Assembly (NCBI GenBank): GCA_021397835.1
Contig: JAJFZO010000191.1
Coordinates: 129,001-193,000 of the forward strand
Reading direction: 5' to 3'
Source of the DNA: Moringa oleifera
Lineage: Eukaryota; Streptophyta; Magnoliopsida; Brassicales; Moringaceae
Length of the DNA stretch: 64,000 nt
Below, in pieces: positions 39,150 to 51,815 of this stretch; the stretch's first letter is position 1, and every line of letters starts with the position of its first letter. The notes under the pieces were generated by a model. That model saw nothing but the letters and a program-made list of their open reading frames with translations, was not told the DNA's origin and did no database searches. The translations under genes were made by a program, and so were the position numbers.

Positions 39150-42100
39150 ATGGCCCAACCATCTACTCAAAACTCCTACCTAGTCCCACCAACCCCGCCG
39201 CAAGATCTTCCACCACCACCACCACCCGTTTTCCCTTTCCCCAAGAGACCCGCTCTCCGTGTCACTTCAGAGTTCGACAGCGACAGCCTCGTCTTCTTCC
39301 ACAAGATCTCCTGCAAGCTCTTTGACACCCTTGCCAAGCTCAAGCTCTCCTTCCAGAACAACGCCAAACGCGAGATCTCTCAACCCCAGTTGTCTTTAAC
39401 CTCCAAGCACTTGTCCATTCACTACGATTTTGATGACCAGAATGCTCTTCTTAAGAGCTCCTTTGATATTGGCCCCAGGTTGCACCTCAAGGCCCTCCAT
39501 GATGTCAAGGTCACTGCAAACCCGCAATTTCTTCTCTCTTTTTTTTTTTTCTTTTCCAAATCTTTTCTTCAATATATATGGGATCATGTGATCATGGTCC
39601 AAAGAACTGTTTGTGGCAATATGCCTTTGAAAAGGAGAAAAAAATTCGTAACTTGTTCTGAAAATTGGGTCCCGTGTGTATGTATTGTTGCTTTAGTCTT
39701 TTTCCTCTTTGGGTACTTCATGCTGTTCTTGAAATGGTTATTTAGAACCTAATTATTCAACTAATCAAACTTTTTAGCATATGTTCAGTCCAAACTCATT
39801 GACACATGTTCTAATTGATGAAGTGTTCTTATAATGAGCCTTTGTGGTTACTTTTTGGGTATTTCTAGCTAGTTGCAAAAGATATATTCCTCTTCTTGTC
39901 AAAATGTACAATGTTTAGGCCTTTAACCCTGAATGCACTTAACATGCCTGTATGTGTTGTGTGCACTTCGTTTTCTTTTGTGATGTATGGGGTTTATTGA
40001 GAACAGTTATTTGGAGCAGAATATTACAGAATCAGAGGAGTCTCAAGGTGAGTTCTACCTTGACTATGTGTGTATGCTGACAGATATTTGTTCAGTTATT
40101 TTTTATGGAGCATATTTATAATTTCAGAGTGGTTACAATTCTTAGGGTTTTAGATGTTAATTTTTTTTTTTTTGCAAATGATATACTTGAGGGTTTTGAT
40201 GAAATGTATTTTTGAGGTTCTAACATACAACTAAAGCATGGCTCTTGCTTGTTGTTATGGTTAGCGGCAAACAATGCCACATTTGCTATGATATGCTACA
40301 CGTGTCTCTTTGCATAATTACCATTTTAGGAATTATTGTGTAGTTCTTGAACATGGGTGATGTTTTGAGATACAAGCTATTATGTGGACTCCTGCTTAGT
40401 TTTTGCTTTTCTTTTTCTTTCCTATTTTCCTCTGTAATAAGTGAATGAATAAGCCATCATGGGAAGTGCAGAGACTTAGTGGCCACCCTGGAGGTTGCAG
40501 TTGTAAAGAATTTTTCCAGTTTAACATATAAGAAATAAGATGATTTCATTAGGATTGTTGAGGAGCTTCAAACACTTTGTACGTTGAAAACAATAGGAGA
40601 TAGGTTCTCTCATGTTAAGGGGGTAGATGGCATGCTCTGCCCAGCATATGTCTTTTACTTCTGTATGTGAATTGTTTGATTTTGTGGCGGAAGGAGAAGG
40701 ACAGACATTTTTTGATAACTGGAAATGGCAACGTCAAAAGTTCAATTTACTTATCTGTGGATGAGAAGCAATGATTTTTGTGATTCGTTGCATCTGTTGT
40801 GGGAATGGTGTGAGTTTCCTTGGATCAGAAACATCAGGCATAGTAATTGTGTTCAATAAGTGAAGCACTTAAAAAAGTATATTAATTTGTTTTCTTTATC
40901 AGAAACAAACAAAAAGTATATTAATTTGCTTATGTAAGTTTGTTTCCTATCTGACAAAGGATTCAAAGTAACAGCATGAGTAAACTCTATCAGTAGGATG
41001 ATTTTAGGAATTTTTGCTTGGTGGCCTGAATCAGGATTTCCTGATGAAATTGTTGATTGGGTTGGAATTACTTATATAGCTTCAGTTAAGACCTCTGTAT
41101 TTGGGTGCACGAAGATGTTGGGAGCCATAAGACAGGCCCTTCTTCATAAACTTTTATATCATTACCATTTAGCTTACAAAATTGTGGAATTATTTTGATT
41201 GGTTGGCACTACTCTCAACGTCCAAAGCTTTTCACTGGTTCAGAAATTATAACCAAAAAATGCCTCCTAAGGTTGTTCTTCAGGGGTTTCAAGACTCGTA
41301 AATTCTTAAGGTTTTGAGCCTTCTTGTCGTCTCTCTAATATTTCGTAATTTGTTTCTCAACTCTGATGAATTCTGCAGCATACTTTTTTCCTATCACCAC
41401 ATTTGTTAAATGCTATTTCTTAGTTGATTATCTCTATGATTAGCGGTTGCCCACTTCAACCCACCTCTCTTCCTTCAATGTACCTTTTTATTAAAATTCC
41501 TTAACAGAAACCTTCTATAGCTTGATCATGGTGAAAGATGTTGTCTTCGAATATTTGATACGTGTTAGACTTCTGTCCCCAATTTATCTTTCTAAATGTA
41601 TTTTTGATTAGTGTTGGACTTCTTATTCGTTTTGAAAGGAGCATATTTTATTCTCCTGTAAATGGTATGATCAGTTAGTTCAGTTTACAAGGACCTTTAC
41701 TGCCTCTGATGTTATCTTTTCCAACATTTGTTAGGCACAACAAGGAGAGGTGGCAATGGTGGCAAACCTTTCTGAACCTGGCTATGCACTTGAACTCTCA
41801 TCTCTTGTTCCTTCAATTGGTTTGGTGAGTTTGATCCTGAATAGTTGCAAGCTAAGTTTTCAGTGGTGCTAATACTTGTCTTTGGTGGCTGTAAAACTTG
41901 GCATGTAGGTGTTGAACTTGATCACCAACTTACATTTTTTGTTCATATAAATTAGTGCCTCTGACTGGATTGTCTTTTTCACATTTTCTATTTTTGTCTA
42001 CTGACTGGGTCTTAGGTCTTCATTTTCTATCACCTAATTACCTCTCTCTTGTTGCAGCCAAAAGCCACCTTTAAATTCCCTCTTGGTGAAGTTTCATTAG

Positions 42101-43620
42101 AGGAGAAAGAAGAAGAGGAAGAGAAGAAGCTGTTGTCAATAAATGGAATTATTAAAGGTCAGGTTCTGAATGGGATCTGCACTGCTTATTACAAGGATGA
42201 AGACTTGAGACTAAGATACTCTTATAAGGTGCTTCATCTTTGCATTATATTCTTTTTCCCAAGTGCTAATCTAAGCTGTCTTCTATGGAAGATTTGCTAC
42301 CGTATATTCCACTGCAGAAATAGGATGGTGGATGGATGAATTATTCTACTTGTTCCAACTATGGCCTGGAGGTTTTGTTCCTGGCAAATGCTGGATGTTG
42401 CTTCCATGCTTCGGTGCCCTGATTTTCTGGTAATAATGTTAAGAGTTCTGATTTGATTGCAGGATGAGGCCTTGTCTTTCATCCCTAGCATTTCATTTCC
42501 TTCAAATGCTTTATCGTTTGCATTCAAGCGTCGTTTCAGTCCTTCAGATAAGTTAAGGTTAGAGCTTTCTCCACCTCTGGCATGCAATATGGCTTAGTAA
42601 CTTAGTGAAGTTATGTTTTTTTTTTCCTGTGTGGTCTTAGTGTTGGATGATTTTGATTTATCTTAATCATGTGATACAGTTACTGGTATAATTTTGATTC
42701 AAACTACTGGAGTGCTGTATACAAGCACACACATGGCAAAGACTTCAAATTTAAAGCTGGTTATGATTCAGAGGTGCAACTTGGCTGGGCATCTTTCTGG
42801 GTAAGTGCTTCTGTTTGTTTATTATATTGTCAGCCTTATTATAACTTGTATCATCATTTTCCTGAATCTTTTACTAACGATTTTGGTATGAATTAAAAAC
42901 CTGTGTACCAACTCCATTGCATTTTATATAAATATAATCTGAAATGAGATGGATAGCATACTATTGTGGATTAGTTTACTTTATTGAGACCTTTTTACAT
43001 CTCCAGATTTTTGCCTGTACTTTTTCTCACGGAGGAAAGGGGAAGGGGAAGAAGAGAGAGAGAGGGGGGGCGGGGGGGAGAATAATTTTCCTGGTTCAGT
43101 TTTACTAACTCCCTCTCCTTGTCTGGCTACACACAAGGCCCTAACTGCCGAAAGAAAAGCCAGATTACTGCTTTGTTTCATTCAGAATACTGTTATGGAC
43201 AGCTAACATATTTTGTCTGTCATAGAGCCGTATGATATCTGCTTCTTTGTGAATAAGGTAGGGGTAGTTGCCTTGTAGCTCTAGATATTTCTGCATACTC
43301 ATGGTGGAAACCGCAGAGGTTCCAAATTTGTGTAAAGGAAATAAAAATAACGTTGAGGGTAAAGAATGACTGGAGTTCTGTTTGCTCTGTGAGTGAGATA
43401 ACTTGTCCCTTGTTTAAACTTGTCTTTTTTTCAGTAAGTAGGAACTAGATGAGTTGAGTTGTTAACTGAGTAAATATCTTGGTGTCAGGTTGGAGATGAA
43501 GGTGGGAAGGCAAAGACAGCACCAATGAAGATGAAAGTCCAGTTCATGCTCCAAGTGCCACGAGATGACATTAAATCATCAGTCTTAATGTTCAGAGTGA
43601 AAAAGAGGTGGGACATATAG
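39150..43620 (+). CDS. OEP37: Chloroplast outer envelope pore protein 37 (OEP37), 6 exons
   Basis: Exons: 39150-39509, 41735-41824, 42058-42228, 42463-42557, 42680-42800, 43489-43620; 322 residues, phase kept. OEP37 is a beta-barrel, cation-selective solute channel in the chloroplast outer envelope; it has no cleaved transit peptide. The sequence shows a Pro-rich N-terminus, then alternating polar/hydrophobic beta strands with no hydrophobic helices (RPALRVTSEFDSDSLVFFHKI, SLTSKHLSIHYDFDDQ), a charged Glu/Lys loop (EEKEEEEEKK, residues about 164-173), the conserved FIPSISFPSNALSFAFKRRF and FSPSDKLSYWYNFDSNYW strands, and the C-terminal strand VLMFRVKKRWDI ending at the stop, as in Arabidopsis OEP37. 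Length agrees with the family. Intron 1 (39510-41734, 2.2 kb) is long but shows no recognisable transposon. Confidence 0.95.
43060..43079 (+). repeat. GA/G-rich simple repeat in an OEP37 intron
   Basis: Runs of GAGAGA followed by G7 C G7 in the last OEP37 intron. The two G7 tracts could join a G-quadruplex. No other feature. Confidence 0.8.
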
Positions 43621-44373
43621 TAGTCTGACCATGGGATTCGCATCGCATTGCTCCACCTTTTCACGTACATTAAATGTGGATTCTGTACGGTAGCCTACTT
43701 GTGGGACTGGGGCATGTCCTGCTGTAACTATGCTTGTTGCTACATAGTGATAAATGGATAGGTTGCAGGTTGAGAATGTACCCTTTTCAAAATAGAATTT
43801 GCCTACTTGCACCTATTGATCAACTTCTCAGTCTCACTTTCATGTAGAAGGAAGGCAGAGTTCATGAATCACAAAGAATCAGAAGAGTGGGGACTGAGAT
43901 CATCACCAATCTCAATTGAGCCACCAAAAGTGTAATACATATAAACAAAAAGCTGGGCACTTTTCTTCTACTCTAAGCTGATGTTGTCATGCTGCTCTGC
44001 AACAGTTTGCATTTGTGATTATAATATTAACATTGATCATTGCTCATAATCCCAAACGGAATTATTGAGTAGTATCAATATGTTGTTTTGATTTGTACAA
44101 AAAGGAAGATATTCAGATTACTTTTTAAGGGTCAACCAATGTCTGCATTTCAAATACTAATTTATATGCCTAGGAGCTCAAATCTTAGAGATTTTCTATT
44201 TTCTAAAATTAGAGAAAAGGAAATCAGAAGGGAAGTAGAAAAACAGTTAGATCTTTTAGTTCCCACTCATTTTATCCTATCTCCCCTGCTGCTGCTCACT
44301 CGTCCCGCCCTTCTCCTGCAGTCCTGCGCATGAAGAGATTAATCACAAACCGAGACTCAAGAGTTTACTCCAA
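43621..44373. other. OEP37 3' flank and next gene's 5' flank
   Basis: AT-rich 3' sequence of OEP37. The last 100 bases before 44374, with a CT-rich stretch, are probably the leader of the At2g43945-like gene. No coding exon recognised. Confidence 0.45.
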
Positions 44374-47300
44374 ATGAGTACACCCATCCTTTTCAGGTTT
44401 CCATTGCCTCTACGCACTTTTTCCCTTTTCTCTTTAGATTCTCCATTCAAATCTCTTGCAACTGCAAGCCCTAGTTTCAGTCTCCACCGTACATGTTTTC
44501 TTGGAAGAAGAAAAACATCCGTTTTCTCCGAACAGATGGTATCTCGCTATCTCGCTCTGTCAATTGCATAAACACGCGCGCACTCTAGTACTTATGTAAA
44601 CGCGGTGTCTTTCCCCGCATTTATTTCATGGAGTATGGATAGTTTGAGTCTCTGTAAGACTGTATCACAAACAAAAGTTTGCATTTTATGATTTTCGTTT
44701 TCTTGGATTCTGGTTGTTAGCACGAACTTGCCCTCTCTTCTCTCCTGTGCTGAAACGTTTACCTACTGTGAGATAGCATTCCGTAATTTTGGTTCTATCT
44801 GTTTTAACTTTTTCATTTGCAATTATTTGTCAATTCAACTTGATGATGTGCTTTTTTCCTTAACTTGAATACTAATAGAGAGGCCAATTGCTTCGAAAAT
44901 CCTTGTTGTTCTTCACTTTGGGAATGCCTGCCTTGTTAATAGTTCACTCCTTTTAAAAAAAAAAAAAATCAGAATTTGTTTGTAGTTCTCTCTACTTCTC
45001 AAAGCCTTATTTTTCATTTGTTCCTTTTGCATTGATTCTTTTCTATTGCTATTTCCTTGTGAACTTTCTTTTAATTTTCTTGAAGATATTTCTACAGGAA
45101 TAGAACCGTTGTTTTTGTTTAAGGTTGGTATAGCGAAGCTATTCATATGACCTATACTATGGCAACACTCTAGTTGCACTTCTCCGTGTCATCTAAACTT
45201 CTCAACTTTTAGAGCGTGTATCTTTTGGAATGCAGTGTTACTTAATTTGGTAATATTAAATGGAATTGAGCTTTTTGGAGCTCTTTGACAGCTGTTAAAG
45301 TATGTTTCTTTGAAAAAAATGATTTTTATTATAAGACTAAGTATCAAAACTTGTTAGTGCACATGTGGGCTTGAGCCTGTCTTCCACTCTATCTGTGCAG
45401 TTGGTTTTCACTAATGATTTACTACCAGGTGGTATGTTTTATGTACTGGTATAGTGGTTTTCTAAACATGTAAGAGGAGATGAGGACATGGATACGTGGA
45501 GAAATGAGGAGGAAAATGTGGCATGCTTGTTCAGTTCTAATGAGGATACCACCACTGAGATTCCTACCCAGGCCCAATGTGTTGTGGAAGGATCAGGGTC
45601 AGTTATGGTGTCACAGTTAAAACCCTTCCTGATGAGGATTATCTGCAGGTATGAAATATTTTGTTTTATTTATATTTGAAAATGCTGGTGGCAAAACTGG
45701 TATTCAGCTGCACAATGTTTTCTTTTATGTTGGGAGAATGGCGGTTACATTAATAAAAGCTTATCCCTAGATTCCCATCCCGCTCATTAAAATCAATGCC
45801 ACGTGTGTTAGCCAATGTTTGATTGCTTTAGCAATTAAACAAAAGTTGTGTGATTGTCTATTTTGGGGTATCTTCTATACAAGACTTGGTTCTATTAGAA
45901 CTCCACTTTTGCTTCACAGACTCCATACATTCCTTACAGAGTACCTGCAAACAATCTTGTCACTTCTTCAAATTGTATATTTCTTGCCAAATGCAAAAAA
46001 TATTCAGTCAACATTCATCTTAATTGCACTGATGTTTGACATTGGTAGTTTTTGCATCACAGACAGATAACTCTGCTAAATTATGCTTTGTGATCGAGGG
46101 ATATTTACAATTTCTAACGAGACTATATGTATTGAGGGACATTTACATTTTGTAGCAAGATTTAAGTTCTTATTTTGTTTTCATATGTTTTCTTGCAGGA
46201 GTTGTTGGCCATTCAGCAGCAAGGGCCTAGATCTATTGGCTTTTTAGGAACAAGAAATATGGGGTTCATGCATCAAGAACTTATTGAGATTCTTAGCTAT
46301 GCTATGGTTATAACTGTAAGATATCAAATTTCAAGCTCATTATTTCGAACCTTACCACACTGGATTCCTGTTGGGCATATTAGGTAGCTTCCACATCCTG
46401 GTTCTTACAGTTCTTATGTCAACCATGAAAATAAGTCTCTGACCTAGAAATTATTTGTTTATCTATTTTTTTAATAAGACTGTGACCTATATATTTATTT
46501 ATTTCATGAGACTATGACCTAGATATTTATGTTCCTGAATTTCTTCATAACCTTCGCTTTCAGAAAAATCACATTTATACTTCAGGTGCATCTGGAACTA
46601 ATGCAGCTGTTATTAGAGGCGCATTAAGAGCAGAGAAACCAGAGTTACTTACAGTGATCTTGCCTCAAAGTTTGAAAAAGCAACCTCCAGAGAGCCGGGA
46701 ATTATTATCAAAAGTAAGAGATTGATTATAGGATTCACTCACTTCATGCTCTAAGTCAAACTTATGGTTCTTTTCACTGCTTTCTAATAATTACTGCATC
46801 ATTAGGGTTTCAAGTACCTTATATATATATATTGATATAAAAAATCATAATTCCTCCACTCTAATAAAGATGTCTCAGATGTGCTTAATCTGACTGGCTA
46901 AGGTCAGATCTTGATTATTATCAAGGAGCTGAACTCTAGCCTCGAGCATTTAGTGTCCTTAATAATAATCCTTAGCCATGCACTACAAGTAACCGTAAGG
47001 AACCTCCCTCTAGGTGGTTGCGATTAGGATATTTGAATGCTGATAATAACCCTCAAAAGAAATTTCAATTGGACTAACTTTAAAACATGTCTGAGTACTT
47101 ACTGCAGAAAAAACGTGGGTCCTTAAGTAGGTAAAGTTTTATTGCTTTAAAGTCTTTCCCTTGCCTCAATCAAAGAATATAACTCTACTTTACATATTGA
47201 TCTCAGGGAATGTGATGTTTCAGGCTGCCATCACTTGTTTGATGGTTGGGCATTTGGTGCAAATGTTTTGATGAGAAAATTTTTGTAAGGCACTCTTGAA

Positions 47301-50300
47301 ATTGGATATGATAATTTTTGCTCAGATGATCCGTAATGTGATAGCAGGATGTATCTTTGTAGCTCAGTATTAAATATTTGATTTTGACTAGATAGAATGA
47401 ATTTTTAATGCTAACATGATTCTTCATTCTTCAGTCTGTAAAAAATTTCTAGAAATTGATGGTATGGAGGTTTTCTCAATTAGGATAGAAAGGAAGCTCT
47501 TTGAGCTTCGGCATGTAGGCTATGCAGAGAATTGGATCAAGCTAGTAGAACAAAGTAGGGGCAACAGAATATATATATGTTTTTCGGTAGGAAGGAAACG
47601 AGATGGTTTGCAACAGTGATGGACAAGTTGATGGAGATTAAAAATCGGTCGCCTTGGTGATGAAATAGAGGAGGGGGGAGAAGATGCTACTGTTGGAAGT
47701 TAGGGGGAATGCAGCGGGGGAATTTTTATGCTTGTCTAAGGTGAAGCCGACTGGTGTGAGGGGAATGTTGTTTCCCGAAGGTGGCCATGGTTTTGGTTGG
47801 TGGCATAAAATGAAGGCCTTGAAGTTGGAGGTGCAACAATTGAGTTAGTGAACAGGAAGCAGTATGTACAGGGACAATCAGCAACAGCTGAGGCGAAAAC
47901 AGAGAAGAGACAGAATCCAGGTGTGAATGAGGGGCAGCAGACGGTATCCAGGAGGGTGAGGAAAAATTTGGGCACAAGTTGTAAAATTGTGAGATTCACT
48001 GGTGGGTCCAAGGATGAACAAGCCAATGCAATTCTCAATGGCATAAAAGAAGGGAGTTATCTAAGGGGTAAAGAGGCTTTCCATGTTTAATATTATATCT
48101 TGAAATGTGAAGGGGTTGAATAATGTTGAGAAGATGGTGGTAATTAAACATGCCTTGCGTAGATGGAAGGTTGATATGGCATGTTTATAAGAGACAAAAA
48201 TCAAGGGGATGAATGATGGTATTGTAAGGAGTTTGTGGGGAAGTAGTGTTTGGATTGGAGGGTTTTGTCATCTAGGGGGAGTTCTAGAGGTACTGTAGTT
48301 TGGAATAAGAAGGTGTGTTGTTGTCTAGAGGAACGGGAGGGAGAAGAATCTTTGTCATGTATCTTGAGGATGGAGGCTACTGAAATGGAATGAGTATTCA
48401 TAGGGGTGTATGGGCATGTGGAAGGTGTAAGTCATGCACGTCTTTGGGAGGAATTGAGAGGGTGTAGTAAAAAATGGACCTTACCTTAGGTGACAGGTGG
48501 GCACTTTAATGAGGTTCTATATGATCATAAGAGAATGGGGAGAGGGGTTGGAGGAGAGGGTAGAAGTGACTTTTGGGATGTTATAGCGGAATTAGAACTA
48601 ATTGATCTTCCTCTTGGAGGAGGTGAGTTCACTTGATCTAACATGCGTGATAGCCCTTCTTTATCAACGCTTGACAGATTTTTGATATCGTGTTAGTGGA
48701 AAGAGGTATATTCAGGTTGGGTGCCCCCGGGGGAGGGGGAGAATCGTGAAGACCAGTATCAAATCATTGCCCAATTTTGTTGGCGGTGGAGGGCTTGCTG
48801 TGGGGCTCACTCCTTTTCGTTTTGGAAATATGTGGCGTTAGATTGATGGTTTTAGCTGACTTGTATAGGATTGGTGGGAAGGGGATAAGGTAACACAGAA
48901 TGCCAGTTATGTGTTGTGGGGATTTGTAAATTAGATATAGAGAAAGCTTATGAACATGTGTTGTGGGGATTTGAGGGCTATATGCAAGGAAGGGTGGGAT
49001 GTGGGCAGAAGTGGTATCAATGGATGATGAGATGCATATCTTTCATGTCTTTTTTTAGTGCTAGTAAATGGGGGTCCAATGCAATTCTTTGGGGCTTCCA
49101 AAGGTCTAAAGCAGGGTGACCTTTTGTCTCATCTTCTTTTCATCCTTGTAATGGAGGCTCTTGATCGGATGGTGAGTGCAATGGTGCAAGGAAATCTTGT
49201 GGAAGGGTTTGGGGTGGGTAGAGGAGGGAGAGAGATGGTGGTATCACATTTATTTTTCACATATGATACTATATTGTTTTGTGAGGCAGATGAAGAGCAA
49301 CTGGTGAATGTGAGATATTTTCTTTTGTGTTTTGAGGCAGTCAAAGGTCTAACAGTTAGCTTGAGAAAAAGTGAATTGATTCCATTGGGGGAGGGAATAG
49401 GTGGGGAACATCTTGCAAAATTCTTTAGGTGTAAGGTGGGGTCACTTCCAATGCAATACTTGGGTTTATCATTGGGGGCAAAGCATTTAAAAAAAAAACA
49501 CACACAATTTGGAAAAGGTGGTGGACAGAGTTGAAAGAAAGGGTACTTGTCTAAAGGGGGAGATTGACATTAATAAAGAGCACATTATCCAACATTCTAG
49601 TATACTTCAGTTTTTGTGAGGTGATCGTGATACGAGCAAATACCACTCATTAAGTTAGGAGGTAGTTTACAAACTGTTAGATATATGGATTGGGAATCAA
49701 ACCAATTCGCTCCTTTGACAAGGCACTTTAGGAGAGGAACAATTTGTGGAGAAGAGTGGTGGAGAGTAGATTTAGGGTGGAGGAAGGGGGATGGATGACA
49801 ATAATGGCTAGAGATAGTTATGGGATGGGAATCTGGCGGGCCATTTGAAAAGGATGGGAGGAATTTAGACCATGGTTGAGATTTAAGTTAGGGTGTGGAC
49901 TACACGTCAGTTTTTTGGCATGATGTTTGGTGCGGTGAGTCCTCACTAGTCTATAATTTGGCTTCCAAAAAACAAGCTAAGGTAGGCATATGCTAATGCG
50001 GGATGATAATATCACTTGGGAGGTTGGGTTCAAAAGAGACATTCAAGATTGGGAGATGAGCATAGTGGGGCATTTCTTTGAAAAAAATTATAATTTTAAA
50101 GAAAGTGGGTCTGATATAGATGCAGTACTTTGGACAGATAATGCTTCCAATTTGTTTACAGTAAAAGACTTCTACAGAAGGATAAAGAACAGATATGAAC
50201 ACAGAGAAGCACGCCTGCCAACATGGAAGATTATATGGAAGGCTAAAGTGCCTCCTAGGATGGCCTTCTATGCATGGGAAGCTACTTGGGTAAGCCCCTC

Positions 50301-51815
50301 ACCGTTGATAATTTGCAAAAGTGGGGAAAGATTTTGGTGCATAGATGTTGTCTATGCAAAGAATGTGCAGAATCCGTCAATCATATACTACTCTGGTGCA
50401 GGTGGACGAGGTGGATTTGGAAAACCGTATTAGAATTGCTGGGTTATAGGTGCGCGGTGGCTGGATCAATGGTAGCGGAGATTGGGGCATGGGAAAGGTT
50501 ACAGATGGTGAAAGAGAATCGAAATGTGGCTGTAAAAATTCATTTGCTGATCTTTTTGTTTGTTTGGAATAAAAGGAATAGAATGGATTTTGAGGGGACG
50601 AAAGCTCCTCTTTTTTAAGTGTTTAGAGATAGATGGATTAGAATATTGGGAGCTTGAGTTAAAGCGCTGATGGTTGTAAATGAGGAGGATATAGTTGAGT
50701 TCATTGAATTGTTTATTTCTAAATAGGTTTTTATACTTGTAAACGGGAGGCATCCCCTTGGTGCCACGATAGTAATATAATTTTACATGTTTCTATAAAA
50801 AAAAATTTGCTGTTAACATGATAGCACACTGAAGTTTGATTTTGGGGGTAGTGGTTACTAACAGAGTTTCTGCTTGTAGGTTTCTACGCTTTGTTAACAG
50901 TTAGTCTTCAAGCATTTTATTTTTCTAATAAAAGGTGCAGGTGCCAGATAAAGATTTGGATGGAAAATTGAATTTAATAACACCCTCGAAAGAGTTTTGC
51001 GGGGAGTCTACATGTCTTATTGTTCACTCTGATCTGCTCTGGGATATGCAGGTGAAGAATGTGATAGAGAAGCCAAACAATGATCATTTACCATTGATTG
51101 AAGCCAGCAGGTTTGTGGTAGCTCTTCCATACTACCCACTTATATTCTTTATCTGATTGCCCTTTTTAGTCTTTAAGGTTGCACTACTAAATGAGGATTA
51201 AGTAGTTGTACAGAGCCCTAAAATTTGTGGAATTGAGCCCCCTCATGACTCCTTTAAGAAGATACAACTGAGAAAATCAGCAGTTTGTGAATGTTCCTTG
51301 CCTTTCTTCTTAGTATAAACACATAACCGCTTATCTTACATGCTGCTTTCTGTTATGGTGCATACATCAGGTTTGTTTGTTTGTACACATCTATTATATA
51401 TTTTTAAGTTACGAAAGCAGAAAAAGAAAACTGAAGTGTAGAAGCTTTTACTTTTGAACCTCATCATAAACCAATATTTCAGAAGATGTCATTGAGCTGG
51501 GTTGGGTCTCAAGGTGAGGTGAGTCTCAAAAACTTAAAAGGTCAATTAAAAGGTCTACTACACCTTACTGGGCAGTGAAAAGGGATTGTCTTATCTCAAT
51601 GCCTTAATTCTGTGCTCAATGTTGCATCTAGTTTGCTGAATGAAAACAATCTAACAGTTTGAAATGGTGAAATTTGCAGGCTATGTAATATGGACATCAT
51701 TTCGCAAGTACAGCAAGTCATTTGCTTTGCTTTCCATGATAGTAAGTTGCTCTTCGAAACATGTCAAGAAGCTAAAAATCTCAGGAAAATTGTTACTTTA
51801 TTTTTCCTGGACTAA
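44374..51815 (+). CDS. Plastid-type conserved protein (At2g43945/At3g59870-like) with a 1-nt frameshift
   Basis: Exons: 44374-44538, 45485-45648, 46199-46315, 46564-46713, 51052-51110, 51680-51815. Exon 1 is Ser/Phe/Arg-rich without acidic residues early, a good plastid transit peptide. The core is highly conserved: ELLAIQQQGPRSIGFLGTRN, GFMHQELIEILSYAMVI, IYTSGASGTNAAVIRGALR, VILPQSLKKQPPESRELL, NDHLPLIEASR, VICFAFHDSKLL. The nucleotide-sugar-like GTRN and SGASGTNAAVIRGA blocks recall a Rossmann/LOG-like fold, but function is unknown. Total exon length is 791 nt, one short of 264 codons: at about 45622-45626 the frame leaves KP and the expected PDEDYLQ lies in the next frame, so a base seems missing. 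The exon 2 acceptor (45485) is weak and tentative. Intron 4 is 4.3 kb because of a LINE. An in-frame extension of exon 5 back to about 50938 is open. Confidence 0.83.
47412..47420 (+). repeat. Left candidate target-site duplication of LINE 1
   Basis: TAACATGAT, repeated at 50814-50822 just beyond the A-tail of the LINE. The flanks are also similar (TGCT before both copies, with a 2-base difference). Nine matching bases support, but do not prove, a target-site duplication. Confidence 0.55.
47421..50807 (+). mobile_element. Decayed plant L1-type LINE inside intron 4
   Basis: Same orientation as the host gene. Visible parts: an N-terminal ORF1-like segment (47438-47619, EIDGMEVFSIRIER); an APE-type endonuclease start (about 48090-48230) where NVKGLN and the L-Q-E-T-K motif are recognisable although TGA stands for TGG (48101-48103) and TAA for CAA (48188-48190); reverse transcriptase (about 48915-49500) with KLDIEKAYEHV, GLKQGDLLSHLLF and MQYLGLSLGA; and a zf-RVT-like C-terminal region (about 50140-50620) with WKIIWKAKVPPRMAFYAWE and CLCKECAESVNHILLWCRW. 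The core FADD catalytic motif has become FTYD (about 49255), so the first Asp is lost. Frames are broken in several places. The 3' end has an A9 tail at 50799-50807. It cannot be autonomous. Confidence 0.92.
50814..50822 (+). repeat. Right candidate target-site duplication of LINE 1
   Basis: TAACATGAT, matching 47412-47420. Six bases (TTTGCTGT less overlap) separate it from the A-tail, so the true duplication may be longer and slightly diverged (TGCT...AACATGAT on both sides). Confidence 0.5.

Noticed and set aside
48909..48972. 17-nt direct repeat within LINE 1 (48909-48925 and 48956-48972)
   Set aside because: Short repeat inside decayed RT sequence; may be microhomology-driven decay, not a separate element.
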